Positions 54,245 to 63,370 of a stretch of DNA of 64,000 bases are shown here, piece after piece; within the stretch, counting starts at the first letter, position 1, and every line of letters begins with the position of its first letter. Source of the DNA: Shewanella psychrotolerans (lineage in GTDB: Bacteria > Pseudomonadota > Gammaproteobacteria > Enterobacterales > Shewanellaceae). The DNA lies in NCBI RefSeq assembly GCF_019457595.1, contig NZ_CP080419.1, forward strand, positions 2,852,001 through 2,916,000, given 5' to 3'. The notes beneath the pieces are model-generated. The model had not been told where the DNA came from, made no database searches, and saw nothing but the letters and a program-made list of their open reading frames with translations. Made by a program: the position numbers and the translations under genes.

Positions 54245-54580
54245 ATGTCAAATGACCAATATTCAAAAATGGACTCAGAAGGTAAGAAACCGAAGCAGGC
54301 AGCGGCGCTGCGTTATAATGACAGTTCGGCACCAACGATCACGGCAAAAGGAGAGGATTTAATTGCAGAGGAGATCATCGCCTTAGCCAAAGAGGCTGGG
54401 ATCTATATCCATCAAGATACAAATTTGAGCAACTTTTTACAGAAGCTAGAGATCGGCGAAGAGATCCCGAAAGAACTCTATCTATTGATCGCCGAACTTA
54501 TCGCATTTGCCTACATGTTAGATGGCAAGTTCCCAGAAAGATGGGATAACATGCATAAAAAGATTATGGAAGAGGTCTAA
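54245..54580 (+). CDS. FlhB C-terminal-domain homologue (EscU/YscU/HrcU family)
   Basis: A 111-residue soluble protein matching only the cytoplasmic domain of the export switch protein FlhB: AAALRYNDSSAPTITAKGEDLIAEEIIALAKEAGIYIHQD. The autocleavage NPTH motif is absent; the protein begins where the processed C-terminal part of FlhB would. Orphan proteins of this type (FlhX in Campylobacter) can replace that part of FlhB. It starts 20 bp after the FliK-like gene. Confidence 0.9.
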   Translation: MSNDQYSKMDSEGKKPKQAAALRYNDSSAPTITAKGEDLIAEEIIALAKEAGIYIHQDTNLSNFLQKLEIGEEIPKELYLLIAELIAFAYMLDGKFPERWDNMHKKIMEEV

Positions 54581-54614
54581 TCCTTGTAAACCCTAAATAC
54601 AACGACTTAGTATC

Positions 54615-55019
54615 CTAAGCTTTACGATGTAGTCTAAGTAGTAGTTCAGCTTCCGCTTTCGGCAATTCACACTCTTTAACTAACTCATCAACACCGGCAC
54701 CTAACTCGACCATTTTCATTGCTCTTGAGTAAAGTCGTGCTTGAGGATCTTGCTGGCTAGTCTCATCGATACGCGCATCTTGTTTTACCACACGTTTTTC
54801 TAGTTCCAACATTCGACGACCAACACCGATAGTACCAGTTCGAAGCTCCTGAAGTTCACGCTTAACGACTTCACGTTGGCGATCGCTCTCCTTAACGAGC
54901 AGTGTTAATGCGTCGACCTTGGTCCTTAATTTACTTATCTGCTTTTGTTGATATAACACAAGCCCCAAACAGGCAATAACGTACAACAATGCCGCGATCA
55001 ACATTTCATCGCCAATCAT
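54615..55019 (-). CDS. DUF2802 membrane-anchored coiled-coil protein
   Basis: About 134 residues: an N-terminal membrane helix (MLIAALLYVIACLGLVLY), a coiled coil (about 25-80), and a C-terminal helical segment with GAGVDELVKECELPKAEAELLLRLH, which looks like a helix-turn-helix. The frame is open to 55112, but an AGGGAAG site supports ATG 55019. This gene regularly follows cheW in polar-flagellate Gammaproteobacteria; its function is not established. A terminator separates it from cheW. Confidence 0.85.
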   Translation of the reverse strand: MIGDEMLIAALLYVIACLGLVLYQQKQISKLRTKVDALTLLVKESDRQREVVKRELQELRTGTIGVGRRMLELEKRVVKQDARIDETSQQDPQARLYSRAMKMVELGAGVDELVKECELPKAEAELLLRLHRKA

Positions 55020-55071
55020 AGACTTCCCTACTCTATTTAAACAACAAAACTCACTAGAAATATCACAATTA

Positions 55072-55101
55072 AAAAGCCATCGGTAAATACCGACGGCTTT
55101 T
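55072..55101 (-). terminator. Terminator after cheW
   Basis: Stem AAAAGCCATCGGTA / TACCGACGGCTTTT (55073-55086 and 55089-55102) with one mismatch. It marks the end of the long flhG-to-cheW operon. Confidence 0.85.
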
Positions 55102-55133
55102 AAACACAGCAATCATACGCAAATCACTGCAAA

Positions 55134-55628
55134 CTATATCTGAGATAATTCCATCCACTCTTCATCAGATAGTAATTTATCTAAATCAACCAGAATCAGT
55201 AATTCATTGTCACGGTTGCTAACACCTTGAATAAATTTAGCACTTTCTTCCGTGCCTACGTTTGGTGCATTGTCAATCTCAGAACCGCGCAGATAAACGA
55301 CCTCTGCAACACTATCCACGAGAATACCAATCACCTGCTTTTCAGCTTCAATAATCACTATTCGTGTAGAATCATCAACATCAGAAGATGCTAAACCAAA
55401 ACGAGAACGTGTATCAATTACTGTAACAACATTACCCCGTAGGTTGATGATCCCTAAAACATAATGGGGTGCACCTGGTACTGGAGCGATTTCGGTATAA
55501 CGTAGAACCTCCTGAACCTGCATTACATTAATGCCATAGGTTTCATTATCTAAACGAAACGTTACCCATTGCAACACTTCATCGTCTTTACTCGCAGCTA
55601 CTGCCGCAACGTTTTTTGCATCTGCCAT
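55134..55628 (-). CDS. cheW: Chemotaxis coupling protein
   Basis: A 164-residue CheW that links receptors to CheA. It has the CheW-fold segments LQWVTFRLDNETYGINVMQVQEVLRY, PGAPHYVLGIINLRGNVVTVIDTRSRFGL and IIIEAEKQVIGILVDSVAEV. A GAGG site five to six bases upstream supports ATG 55628 over the longer frame to 55643. It is the last gene of the chemotaxis operon. Confidence 0.96.
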   Translation of the reverse strand: MADAKNVAAVAASKDDEVLQWVTFRLDNETYGINVMQVQEVLRYTEIAPVPGAPHYVLGIINLRGNVVTVIDTRSRFGLASSDVDDSTRIVIIEAEKQVIGILVDSVAEVVYLRGSEIDNAPNVGTEESAKFIQGVSNRDNELLILVDLDKLLSDEEWMELSQI

Positions 55629-55635
55629 AAAAACC

Positions 55636-56664
55636 TCAGTCAATAGAGTCCTGACTACCTAATCCTAAATTTAATAACTCGATCAATGCTTGCACGTGAA
55701 GTATGCCGCACATCTGTTGTTTTACCACCCCAGCGAGCCAAGGACGTTTTCCCGCTTTGGTGCGCCAGTTAACCTCTGATTTTACAATTTTTACTGAATT
55801 AACCAAGGATTCACAAGCCAATCCCCAATTACTATCCTCTAACAATACAATATATTGGTAATCAACGGATTGCGCCAGTTTATCGTCATATTTTTCAGGC
55901 ATTACCCAAGCACAAGTATCGACAATGTTAAGTTGTGAATCTCTATGAGTCTGAACACCATGATACCAAGCAGGCCGACCCATAATGTGATTAACGCGCT
56001 CTAACTTTACAATTCCACCTAAATTCACCAACGGCACTGCCAATGTCAAGCCAGCAACCTTGAAAAACAACACCTGAAACTCTTCATCTAATGTATCAAT
56101 AAGCCCCTCGGTCACACCAGGTGGCGTTGCACCTGTTTGCGTTTGAAGCTTAACATCAGTTTTTAACTCAGAATGATCGATATCTTGACTATCAACTTTA
56201 ATACTAGCTGAAGTTTTAATCTTTTCATTAATTTGAACATCGGCAACAGCTTGTTTTGTTGTTGAAATCACAACTTTTTCGTCAGAAACCGACGTTACCC
56301 TCGCAGCGCTGTCAATAATCTCTTTGGTTTCAACTACCGTCTTGGACTCAATGGTTAAGGGCGCGGCTTCGGTAACCGGTGCTAAAAGCTGTTCTAACGC
56401 ACTCTTATTAAGTTGATGCTCTACTTGATGCTTCGCCAGTGGCGGTAAATTTACGGTTGATTTAACCGTCGGTTGCATTTGCGTCTTTGGCGCTTCATCG
56501 ACGGCAAACCGACTCTCGCCACCATCAACTTGTATATTTACAGCATTTGATGATAATCGATCCGATTGAGTGGCTGTCGCTACGCGCTTTTCATCTTCAG
56601 CAACTGGCTCAGATAACAACAACGCGAAATAATCAAAAACCGCTTCATCAACTGAGTTTGACAT
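55636..56664 (-). CDS. parP: ParP, CheW-domain protein for polar chemotaxis arrays
   Basis: A 342-residue protein. The first ~190 residues are a disordered, Thr/Val/Lys-rich linker; the C-terminal ~150 residues are a CheW-like (AIF) domain: FQVLFFKVAGLTLAVPLVNLGGIVKLERVNHIMG. In Vibrio, ParP binds CheA and the ParA-like ATPase ParC and holds arrays at the cell pole. Order parC-parP-cheW is the same here. An AAGGAG site supports ATG 56664; it overlaps parC by 17 bases. Confidence 0.9.
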   Translation of the reverse strand: MSNSVDEAVFDYFALLLSEPVAEDEKRVATATQSDRLSSNAVNIQVDGGESRFAVDEAPKTQMQPTVKSTVNLPPLAKHQVEHQLNKSALEQLLAPVTEAAPLTIESKTVVETKEIIDSAARVTSVSDEKVVISTTKQAVADVQINEKIKTSASIKVDSQDIDHSELKTDVKLQTQTGATPPGVTEGLIDTLDEEFQVLFFKVAGLTLAVPLVNLGGIVKLERVNHIMGRPAWYHGVQTHRDSQLNIVDTCAWVMPEKYDDKLAQSVDYQYIVLLEDSNWGLACESLVNSVKIVKSEVNWRTKAGKRPWLAGVVKQQMCGILHVQALIELLNLGLGSQDSID

Positions 56665-57442
56665 GAGCAAACTCCTTGGAAAGCAAGTAATCTAATAACC
56701 GATCATAAGCTTTGACGCCCCGAGTATTACCCGCATAATGCGACGCAGGTAAATGAGCTAAACTCGCATCTCTAAATTTTGTGTCGACAGGGATAACATC
56801 GGGCCACAAAACATCACCATAATCTTCGCTTAATTGAGTCAGTGCCGAAGGTGACGCTTTTGTTCTTCTATCATACATAGTAGGAATAATCGTATAACTG
56901 TATGTCGTATTTTTTGAACGCCCCATTAACGTCATGGTCTTGACCATTCGATCCAACCCCTTAATGGCTAAAAACTCTGTTTGCACAGGCACTATGATAT
57001 GCTGACTGGCTGCTAATGCATTAACCATTAACACCCCAAGCACAGGAGGACAGTCAATGAGAGCAATATCATAATCGGCTTCTAATAGGGAGAGTAGTTT
57101 CTTCAAGATCAAGCCCATCCCACCTTGGTGACCAAGGGAGCGATCTAAGGTCGCCAATGCCATTGTTGCAGGAAGCAGATCAATCCCCTCAACTTTTGTC
57201 GGCACTATATGAGTTAATACAGTATCGCGAGTAAATGATTTATGGCTTAAAAAAAGGTCGTAAAGGGAAACAGGAACTTCTTCTGAATCGATCCCAAGGT
57301 AATAACCTAACGATGCATGAGGATCGGTATCAATCATTAATACACGCTTACCTCGTTTGGCGAGAGCCCCGGCCAAACTTGCAACCGTCGTGGTTTTGCC
57401 TACGCCACCTTTTTGGTTTGCTATGGTCCAGATCTTCAACAA
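56648..57442 (-). CDS. parC: ParC, ParA-like ATPase for polar localisation of chemotaxis arrays
   Basis: A 264-residue ParA/MinD-family ATPase with the deviant Walker A motif KGGVGKTT at 11-18, DTDPHAS near 39-45, and DCPP near 129-132. In vibrios ParC positions chemotaxis arrays at the old pole together with ParP. It should not be confused with topoisomerase IV ParC or the plasmid ParC protein. It lies inside the chemotaxis operon between the membrane protein gene and parP, which argues against chromosome partitioning. Confidence 0.9.
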   Translation of the reverse strand: MLKIWTIANQKGGVGKTTTVASLAGALAKRGKRVLMIDTDPHASLGYYLGIDSEEVPVSLYDLFLSHKSFTRDTVLTHIVPTKVEGIDLLPATMALATLDRSLGHQGGMGLILKKLLSLLEADYDIALIDCPPVLGVLMVNALAASQHIIVPVQTEFLAIKGLDRMVKTMTLMGRSKNTTYSYTIIPTMYDRRTKASPSALTQLSEDYGDVLWPDVIPVDTKFRDASLAHLPASHYAGNTRGVKAYDRLLDYLLSKEFAHVKLS

Positions 57443-57478
57443 AAACCCCTTAAATAGTCCAACCTATCGCTTATCATT

Positions 57479-58078
57479 CTAATTATCTTCGCGTGTTGTC
57501 ACTCTAATGCCACCATGAGGTAGGCTAATAACTTTAACACCATCTTTATCTTCAGACAGCTTAATTAGTTCTATCTTGCTAAGCTCATCGATTTTTACGC
57601 CGTCAGCAGCTGATTCCGACAGCACTGTTTGGGCATTATTTGCCATATCGTCGCCAACAGAGGCTCTCATAGGGATAACAACATCACTTACATCTTGTTT
57701 AGCCTCTGATGTGGCACTACTGATGTCACCGTTTGTTGCAACTCTAAGATTTTCACCTGTATCGCTTTCTAGTGTTGGTTCATCGCTATCCACACCAGGC
57801 CCTATTTCAACACTCGTTCGCACGCCGGGTTTTGCTTGTTTAATTAAGCTCTGGGTGACCTCTGGATTTTTCGCCATCCAATCAGCTAAAGCCTGTGCTT
57901 GAGCATCAGGTACCATCAACAAGACTTGACTCTTTTCTAACTGATCAATTCTAGCTTCAAGTAAACTATTTTTATGGCGCATATCCAGATAAAGAGAACC
58001 GGTGACAATAGTTGATATGAGCAGCAAAAAAAGCAACAACACCATATAAATGCTGTTACTTTTATCGACGCTAGCCAC
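57479..58078 (-). CDS. Bitopic membrane protein between cheB and parC
   Basis: About 199 residues from a GTG at 58078 that overlaps the cheB stop (GTGGCTAG). It has one helix (about 11-30: [22 protein letters not shown]), a short coiled coil, and a long acidic periplasmic-type tail. The longer frame to 58213 lies inside cheB and is not needed. I do not recognise a family with a known function, but a gene in this position seems common in polar-flagellate relatives. Confidence 0.75.
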   Translation of the reverse strand: MASVDKSNSIYMVLLLFLLLISTIVTGSLYLDMRHKNSLLEARIDQLEKSQVLLMVPDAQAQALADWMAKNPEVTQSLIKQAKPGVRTSVEIGPGVDSDEPTLESDTGENLRVATNGDISSATSEAKQDVSDVVIPMRASVGDDMANNAQTVLSESAADGVKIDELSKIELIKLSEDKDGVKVISLPHGGIRVTTREDN

Positions 58079-59177
58079 GACCGCTCTCTCTAATAATTGC
58101 CTCAGCCATATCATCCAGCGCAATGGACTGGCTCGATAAGCCTGCCGAAGCCACAGCTTGAGGCATGCCATAAACAACGCAACTGGCTTCATCTTGAGCC
58201 CAAATCGTTGCACCGGCCGCTTTTAACATTCTAGCGCCTTCGCGTCCATCAGCCCCCATCCCGGTAAGCACAACGGCTAAAGTATCACCACCGACCAATT
58301 TTGACGCCGACGCAAAGGTGATATCAACACAGGGCTTATAATTCATATCTGAAGTGCCTGGAATAATCTTAATCCTTCCATACGCTCCGCCGCGCTCAAG
58401 CATCATCTGCATCCCACCTGGCGCTAAATATGCGCAACCAGATCGTAATTGATCGCCATTTTGCGCCTCTTTCACATCAATAGCACACAAACCATTGAGA
58501 CGAGCAGCGAAGGCGGGAGTAAATGCGGCTGGCATATGCTGAATCAAAAGTATCGGGTGCGGATAATTAGCGGGAAGCTTAGTCAATATCTTTTGTAGTG
58601 CAACGGGCCCTCCAGTTGAGGTCCCGATAAGGAGCATTTTGTAGCTTTTTCCACTCGCCCGTTGCGGAGGGGCGCTTCTAACTGGTTGCCTAACAGGTTG
58701 AGAAATCTCTCTTGCTGGTTGAGTCGCTGTACGGCTATTTGTTAAAGGCTGAGTTCTTGGGGTAATGGGTCTATAGACTCGACGACGACCTAAGGCTTTT
58801 ATACGCTGCTGCAATAATACAATCGCATCATCTTTATTGGTGGCAATATCTTCGAAGCGTTTAGGTAAAAAATCCAACGCCCCCGCTTCTAACGCATCCA
58901 GTGTGGCTTTAGCACCGTCATGAGTCAATGAGGAAAACATCAATATCGGAGTAGGACATTTAGCCATGATCTCGCGCACGGCAGTAATACCGTCCATCAC
59001 AGGCATTTCAATATCCATAGTGATAACCTGTGGCCTTAATTGCTGTGCAAGTTTTACCGCTTCAGCTCCGTTTGTTGCTGTACCAATGACCTCTAAATCA
59101 GGATCTTTGGCAACGATTTCACTAACTCTTCGACGAAAAAAACTCGAATCGTCAACTACTAATACTTTAATGGCCAT
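58071..59177 (-). CDS. cheB: Protein-glutamate methylesterase/deamidase
   Basis: A 368-residue chemotaxis adaptation enzyme. The receiver has Asp10 and Asp11-region acids (VVDDSS) and phosphoryl Asp55; the esterase domain has the triad Ser187 (GTSTGG), His214 (IQHMP) and Asp310 (GMGADG). A Pro/Thr/Arg-rich linker (about 135-178) joins the two. It removes methyl groups from receptors when phosphorylated by CheA. A 7-bp hairpin GAGCGTG/CACGCTC (59215-59244) lies in the cheA-cheB gap; it lacks a T run. Confidence 0.97.
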   Translation of the reverse strand: MAIKVLVVDDSSFFRRRVSEIVAKDPDLEVIGTATNGAEAVKLAQQLRPQVITMDIEMPVMDGITAVREIMAKCPTPILMFSSLTHDGAKATLDALEAGALDFLPKRFEDIATNKDDAIVLLQQRIKALGRRRVYRPITPRTQPLTNSRTATQPAREISQPVRQPVRSAPPQRASGKSYKMLLIGTSTGGPVALQKILTKLPANYPHPILLIQHMPAAFTPAFAARLNGLCAIDVKEAQNGDQLRSGCAYLAPGGMQMMLERGGAYGRIKIIPGTSDMNYKPCVDITFASASKLVGGDTLAVVLTGMGADGREGARMLKAAGATIWAQDEASCVVYGMPQAVASAGLSSQSIALDDMAEAIIRESGRG

Positions 59178-59274
59178 TCAATTTCCTATCGACAGCAAAA
59201 TATCATTATAAACAGAGCGTGGTGCCAACTTGACACACACGCTCAGCTGTCATGCAACTATATTTTAAAAGCGA

Positions 59275-61458
59275 CTATCTCTTATTCTTAGCGTAGTGCT
59301 TTAACAAACCAGGGACATCTAATATTAGTGCTATACCACCATCAGACGTGATGGTCGCCCCGGCCATACCTGGAGTTCCATGAAGCAATCTACCAAGTGG
59401 TTTAATCACAACTTCTTCTTGTCCAATTAATGAATCAACCACAAAGCCGATCTGCATCGTACCAAGTTGAACAATGACAACATGTCCATGTTTTTTGTCA
59501 CCATGCTTAAAGCTAACAACTTTTCGGCTTAACCAATACTCAAGGTAGAATAGAGGCACCGCTTTATCTCGGACGATGACCGTAAGCTGGCCATCAACAA
59601 TGTTGGTTTTAGTTAAATCAAGATGGAAGATTTCACTCACACTCGACAATGGCAAAGCAAATACTTGCTTGGCAACCTCAACCATCAAAGTAGGCATAAT
59701 CGCCAAGGTTAACGGTACTTTAATTTCTAAAATGGTTCCCTTACCTTTAAGGGAATCGATATGCACGGTACCGTTGAGCTGAGTAATACGGGTTTTCACC
59801 ACGTCCATACCAACACCCCGTCCCGATATATCAGAAATTTCTACTTTGGTTGAAAACCCAGGAGCAAAGATTAAGTTATAAGCTTCGCTATCAGACATAC
59901 GAGCGGCCGCATCTTCATCGAGAACGCCACGGCTTATCGCTATTTGTTTCAGCTTATCAGGATCCATCCCTGCACCATCATCCTCAATTTTTAACAGGAT
60001 GTGGTCGCCCTCTTGGCTGGCAGATAACGTAATGGTACCTGTACGTGATTTGCCATTAGCCTCTCGCTCATCGGGCATCTCAATACCATGATCGACCGAG
60101 TTACGCACCAAGTGAACTAATGGATCGGCTAATGCTTCAACTAAATTTTTATCTAGATCGGTATCTTCACCGATCATCCTCAGATCGATCTCTTTGTTGA
60201 GACTTCGAGCCAAATCACGAACAACCCGAGGAAAACGTCCAAATACTTTTTTGATAGGCTGCATGCGCGTTTTCATCACCGCGCCTTGCAAATCCGCAGT
60301 GACTAAATCAAGGTTCGCCAACGCTTTGGACATATCTTCGTCATCACGAGAAATACCAAGGCTCAGTAAACGATTACGAACCAATACCAACTCTCCGACC
60401 ATATTCATGATCTGATCTAACCTAGAAGTATCAACCCTAACGGTCGTTTCGGCTTGCGGCATATTGGCCGCCGGAGGTTTAGCAGCAGCCTTTTCTTTAA
60501 CGACTGACGGTGCTTTAACTACAGGGGCTGCAACCTGAGCTTTAGGTGTAACTGGTACCGCTGGCTTATCAGCACTCGAAGGCGTTGCAGGAGCTTTTAT
60601 TCCTGGCCCCGCTCCAGAGCCATGCAGCTCATCGAGTAGCTTTTCAAACTCATCATCACTTATTTCATCGGCATCTACTGGAGGTGCCGTGGGTTCTGGA
60701 ACACTTGCAACCGGAGCGACTGGCGTTGTTGCAGCCTTAAAAGAGCCTGAACCATGAAGCTCATCGAGTAAGGATTCAAATTCATCATCAGTGATGTCGT
60801 CGCTGTTACTCGTCGAAACGCTGCTACTATCGTTCTCTGCAATAGAGGGACCTTTACCCGTTCCATGCAACGCATCAAGTAACGCTTCGAACTCGGACTC
60901 ATCGATATCATCAATATCGCCTTCACCGCTAATTGAAGTCACGACAGGCGCATCAACCTCATCGAAAAGTTCGACACTTACATCTGGCTCAGGATCATCA
61001 AAAAGCTCAACTCCTGAGTCTTCAACGGCAGGAGGCTCTGTTGATTCACCGATTTCAGACGGTAAAGCGGCACCAGAACTCAATAACTTTAAGTTTGCTA
61101 GTAAATCCTCATCCGCAGGGCTTTGCTGCTGACCGGCCTGAGTTTCGGCAAACATTGAATTAATCGCATCAACCGCTTGTAAAATAATATCCATAAGCTC
61201 TGCCGTAACGCTTCGCTTACCGGTTCGCAAAAGGTCAAACGTGTTCTCTGCCTCATGGCAGACATCAACCATAGGGCTAAGGCTTAGGAAGCCGGCACCA
61301 CCTTTTACGGTATGGAAACCACGAAAAATGGCATTGAGCAGTTCAGTATCATCTGGATTATTTTCCAGCATAACAAGCTGTTCAGATAAGAGTTCGAGTA
61401 TTTCACCCGCCTCAATCAAAAAGTCCTGCAGTATCTCTTCATCAACATCAAAGGACAT
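59275..61458 (-). CDS. cheA: Chemotaxis histidine kinase CheA with triple linker repeat
   Basis: A 727-residue kinase. The HPt domain carries phosphoryl His49 (GFHTVKGGAGF). The dimerisation domain starts near 340 (VDTSRLDQIMNMVGELVLVRNRL), the ATPase has HLVRNSVDHGIE, DDGAGMD and GRGVGMDVVK, and the CheW-like domain ends the protein. Between HPt and dimerisation domains is a long acidic linker with three copies of a DDxxDDEFExLLDELHGSG unit at about 183-202, 220-239 and 264-283. In Vibrio the corresponding linker region binds ParP; a similar role here is inferred. Confidence 0.97.
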   Translation of the reverse strand: MSFDVDEEILQDFLIEAGEILELLSEQLVMLENNPDDTELLNAIFRGFHTVKGGAGFLSLSPMVDVCHEAENTFDLLRTGKRSVTAELMDIILQAVDAINSMFAETQAGQQQSPADEDLLANLKLLSSGAALPSEIGESTEPPAVEDSGVELFDDPEPDVSVELFDEVDAPVVTSISGEGDIDDIDESEFEALLDALHGTGKGPSIAENDSSSVSTSNSDDITDDEFESLLDELHGSGSFKAATTPVAPVASVPEPTAPPVDADEISDDEFEKLLDELHGSGAGPGIKAPATPSSADKPAVPVTPKAQVAAPVVKAPSVVKEKAAAKPPAANMPQAETTVRVDTSRLDQIMNMVGELVLVRNRLLSLGISRDDEDMSKALANLDLVTADLQGAVMKTRMQPIKKVFGRFPRVVRDLARSLNKEIDLRMIGEDTDLDKNLVEALADPLVHLVRNSVDHGIEMPDEREANGKSRTGTITLSASQEGDHILLKIEDDGAGMDPDKLKQIAISRGVLDEDAAARMSDSEAYNLIFAPGFSTKVEISDISGRGVGMDVVKTRITQLNGTVHIDSLKGKGTILEIKVPLTLAIMPTLMVEVAKQVFALPLSSVSEIFHLDLTKTNIVDGQLTVIVRDKAVPLFYLEYWLSRKVVSFKHGDKKHGHVVIVQLGTMQIGFVVDSLIGQEEVVIKPLGRLLHGTPGMAGATITSDGGIALILDVPGLLKHYAKNKR

Positions 61459-61473
61459 TAATATGACTCCTAC

Positions 61474-62211
61474 TTAGAAACCCAGACTCGACAGTAAGTC
61501 ATCGACTTCATCTTGTCCCGTCACGACATCATCACGCAATTCTGCGTTCATAATAGGACCTTCTGCTTCTACGTTTTTGTTTTTATTAACGGGCTTTTCT
61601 GATGCGGGTTGCTCACCAAACACCGTTAACATAGAAACTAAATTATTCTCAACCTCACGCACTAACTCAATGACTCGACGGATCATCTGCCCGGTAAGAT
61701 CTTGGAAATCTTGTGCTAACAATATGTTATTTAACAATTCTCTTAAGCGGTTTGAATCCGATTCACTTCGTTCAATAAATTGCTGCACATCATGACAAAG
61801 GGTTTTGAACTCATGAAGTTCAAGATCTCGCTTCATTAGTCTTTCCCAAGATGGCTTAACGGCTTTTACATTCTGAGTTAAGGCATCTGCAAGGGGCAGA
61901 GACTCTTCTACAGCATCCATCGTCTTATTAGCTGCTTGTTCTGTCATGTCGATAACATAATTTAGACGTTCTTTCGCGTCTGGAATCTCACTATTTGCGA
62001 GTTCGACCAGACGGTCATCAACCTGAAAATCCACAATAGCGCTATGAAGTTGACGCGTTAAACGCCCTACTTCATCAAACAGCTCTTTTTGGATTGGACT
62101 AGCTATCTCTTTAATTATCTCATCAGCCTGCGCCTGTTCATTGGCTTCTAGCAACTCAACAAGTTGCTTAGCCTGCGCTAAACTAATCAGCCCTGAAGTA
62201 TCTGCCTGCAT
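61474..62211 (-). CDS. cheZ: CheY-P phosphatase
   Basis: A 245-residue helical phosphatase that acts on phosphorylated CheY. The catalytic motif is QDFQDLTGQ at 167-175, and the C-terminal CheY-binding tail is VDDLLSSLGF. It is 15 bp from cheA and 13 bp from cheY. Confidence 0.96.
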   Translation of the reverse strand: MQADTSGLISLAQAKQLVELLEANEQAQADEIIKEIASPIQKELFDEVGRLTRQLHSAIVDFQVDDRLVELANSEIPDAKERLNYVIDMTEQAANKTMDAVEESLPLADALTQNVKAVKPSWERLMKRDLELHEFKTLCHDVQQFIERSESDSNRLRELLNNILLAQDFQDLTGQMIRRVIELVREVENNLVSMLTVFGEQPASEKPVNKNKNVEAEGPIMNAELRDDVVTGQDEVDDLLSSLGF

Positions 62212-62224
62212 AGCTAAACCTTGA

Positions 62225-62608
62225 TTAACCGAGTCGTTCGAAAATTTTGTCTAACTTCTCTTTCAATGTCGCTGCAGTAAAAGGTTTCACGACATAACCA
62301 TTAACACCGGCCTGCGCCGCGGCAATGATCTGTTCCCTTTTTGCTTCCGCAGTTACCATCAATACTGGAATATGTTTGAGGTCATCGTCAGCACGAATTG
62401 CCTTCAACAAATCAATCCCTTGCATACCGGGCATATTCCAATCGGTAACGACAAAGTCAAAATCACCTTTTTGTAGCATAGGCAATGCCGTCGAACCGTC
62501 ATCTGCTTCCTGAGTGTTGTTAAAACCCAAGTCTCTTAACAAGTTCTTGATGATACGCCTCATTGTTGAAAAATCGTCAACGACGAGAATCTTCATATTC
62601 TTGTCCAA
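62225..62608 (-). CDS. cheY: Chemotaxis response regulator
   Basis: A 127-residue single-domain regulator that binds the flagellar switch. Conserved residues are Asp11/Asp12, phosphoryl Asp56, Thr86 and Lys108, and the [17 protein letters not shown] segment. The start is a TTG at 62608: GGAGG lies five bases upstream of it, while the ATG at 62596 is too far from that site. Confidence 0.97.
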   Translation of the reverse strand: MDKNMKILVVDDFSTMRRIIKNLLRDLGFNNTQEADDGSTALPMLQKGDFDFVVTDWNMPGMQGIDLLKAIRADDDLKHIPVLMVTAEAKREQIIAAAQAGVNGYVVKPFTAATLKEKLDKIFERLG

Positions 62609-62650
62609 GGTTTCCTCCGCGGAGCTGCTTTTATATTGCTCATGTAATCG

Positions 62651-63370
62651 TTATATTTGGGTCCAGTGCTTAAGTTTAGCTTTAAGTCTTAGCATTGCCT
62701 GACTGAGTATCTGGCTAACACGAGACTCACTAACATCAAGAACCGCACCAATTTCTTTTAAATTTAACGCTTCGTCATAATATAACGACAAAACTAAACC
62801 ATCTCTTTCTGGTAACAATTTGATGGCTTCAACCAAGGCTGCGTGAAATTGATCTTCAGCTAATGCCTCAAAAGCATCATCTTGATGTCCATCGTCTTGA
62901 CTAACTACATCGACCGATACACCAAGATCTTCAATTCCAACTACTTTTCCAACTGATACATCATTAAGAATATGATGGTACTCATCGAGTGACATATCAA
63001 GTCGATCTGCAATTTCATTATCTTTTGCATCTCGTCCTAGCTCTTGTTCAAGCTCGTCAATGACTTGGGCAACTCGCCTTTGGTTTCGATGAACAGAGCG
63101 AGGAACCCAGTCTCCACGCCGAATTTCATCAAGCATGGAGCCTCTAATTCGAATGCCAGCAAAGGTTTCAAACTTAGCTCCTTTACTACCATCAAATTTA
63201 GTTGACGCCTCTAACAATCCCATCATACCAGCTTGAATTAAATCATCTAATTGAACAGAAGCTGGCAAACGGGCTAATAAATGGTGAGCAATCCTTTTAA
63301 CCAACGGTGCATACTGTTCAACGATAGACGTTTTATTATCTAAACAAGTATACGCAGCGGCTTTACTCAC
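62651..63370 (-). CDS. fliA: Flagellar sigma factor FliA (sigma-28)
   Basis: A 239-residue sigma-70 family factor for late flagellar and chemotaxis genes. Region 2 includes LDDLIQAGMMGLLEASTKFD and GIRIRGSMLDEIRRGDWVPRSVHR; region 4 includes LPERDGLVLSLYYDEALNLKEIGAVLDVSESRVSQI. It overlaps flhG by eight bases, the usual flhG-fliA-cheY order. Confidence 0.97.
   Translation of the reverse strand: MSKAAAYTCLDNKTSIVEQYAPLVKRIAHHLLARLPASVQLDDLIQAGMMGLLEASTKFDGSKGAKFETFAGIRIRGSMLDEIRRGDWVPRSVHRNQRRVAQVIDELEQELGRDAKDNEIADRLDMSLDEYHHILNDVSVGKVVGIEDLGVSVDVVSQDDGHQDDAFEALAEDQFHAALVEAIKLLPERDGLVLSLYYDEALNLKEIGAVLDVSESRVSQILSQAMLRLKAKLKHWTQI

Noticed and set aside
56648..57442. Chromosome or plasmid partition ATPase
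   Set aside because: No parB or parS-like repeats are near, and the gene is inside the chemotaxis operon beside parP.
60791..61132. Plus-strand Ser-rich frame opposite cheA
   Set aside because: It mirrors the acidic repeat linker of CheA on the other strand; not a gene.
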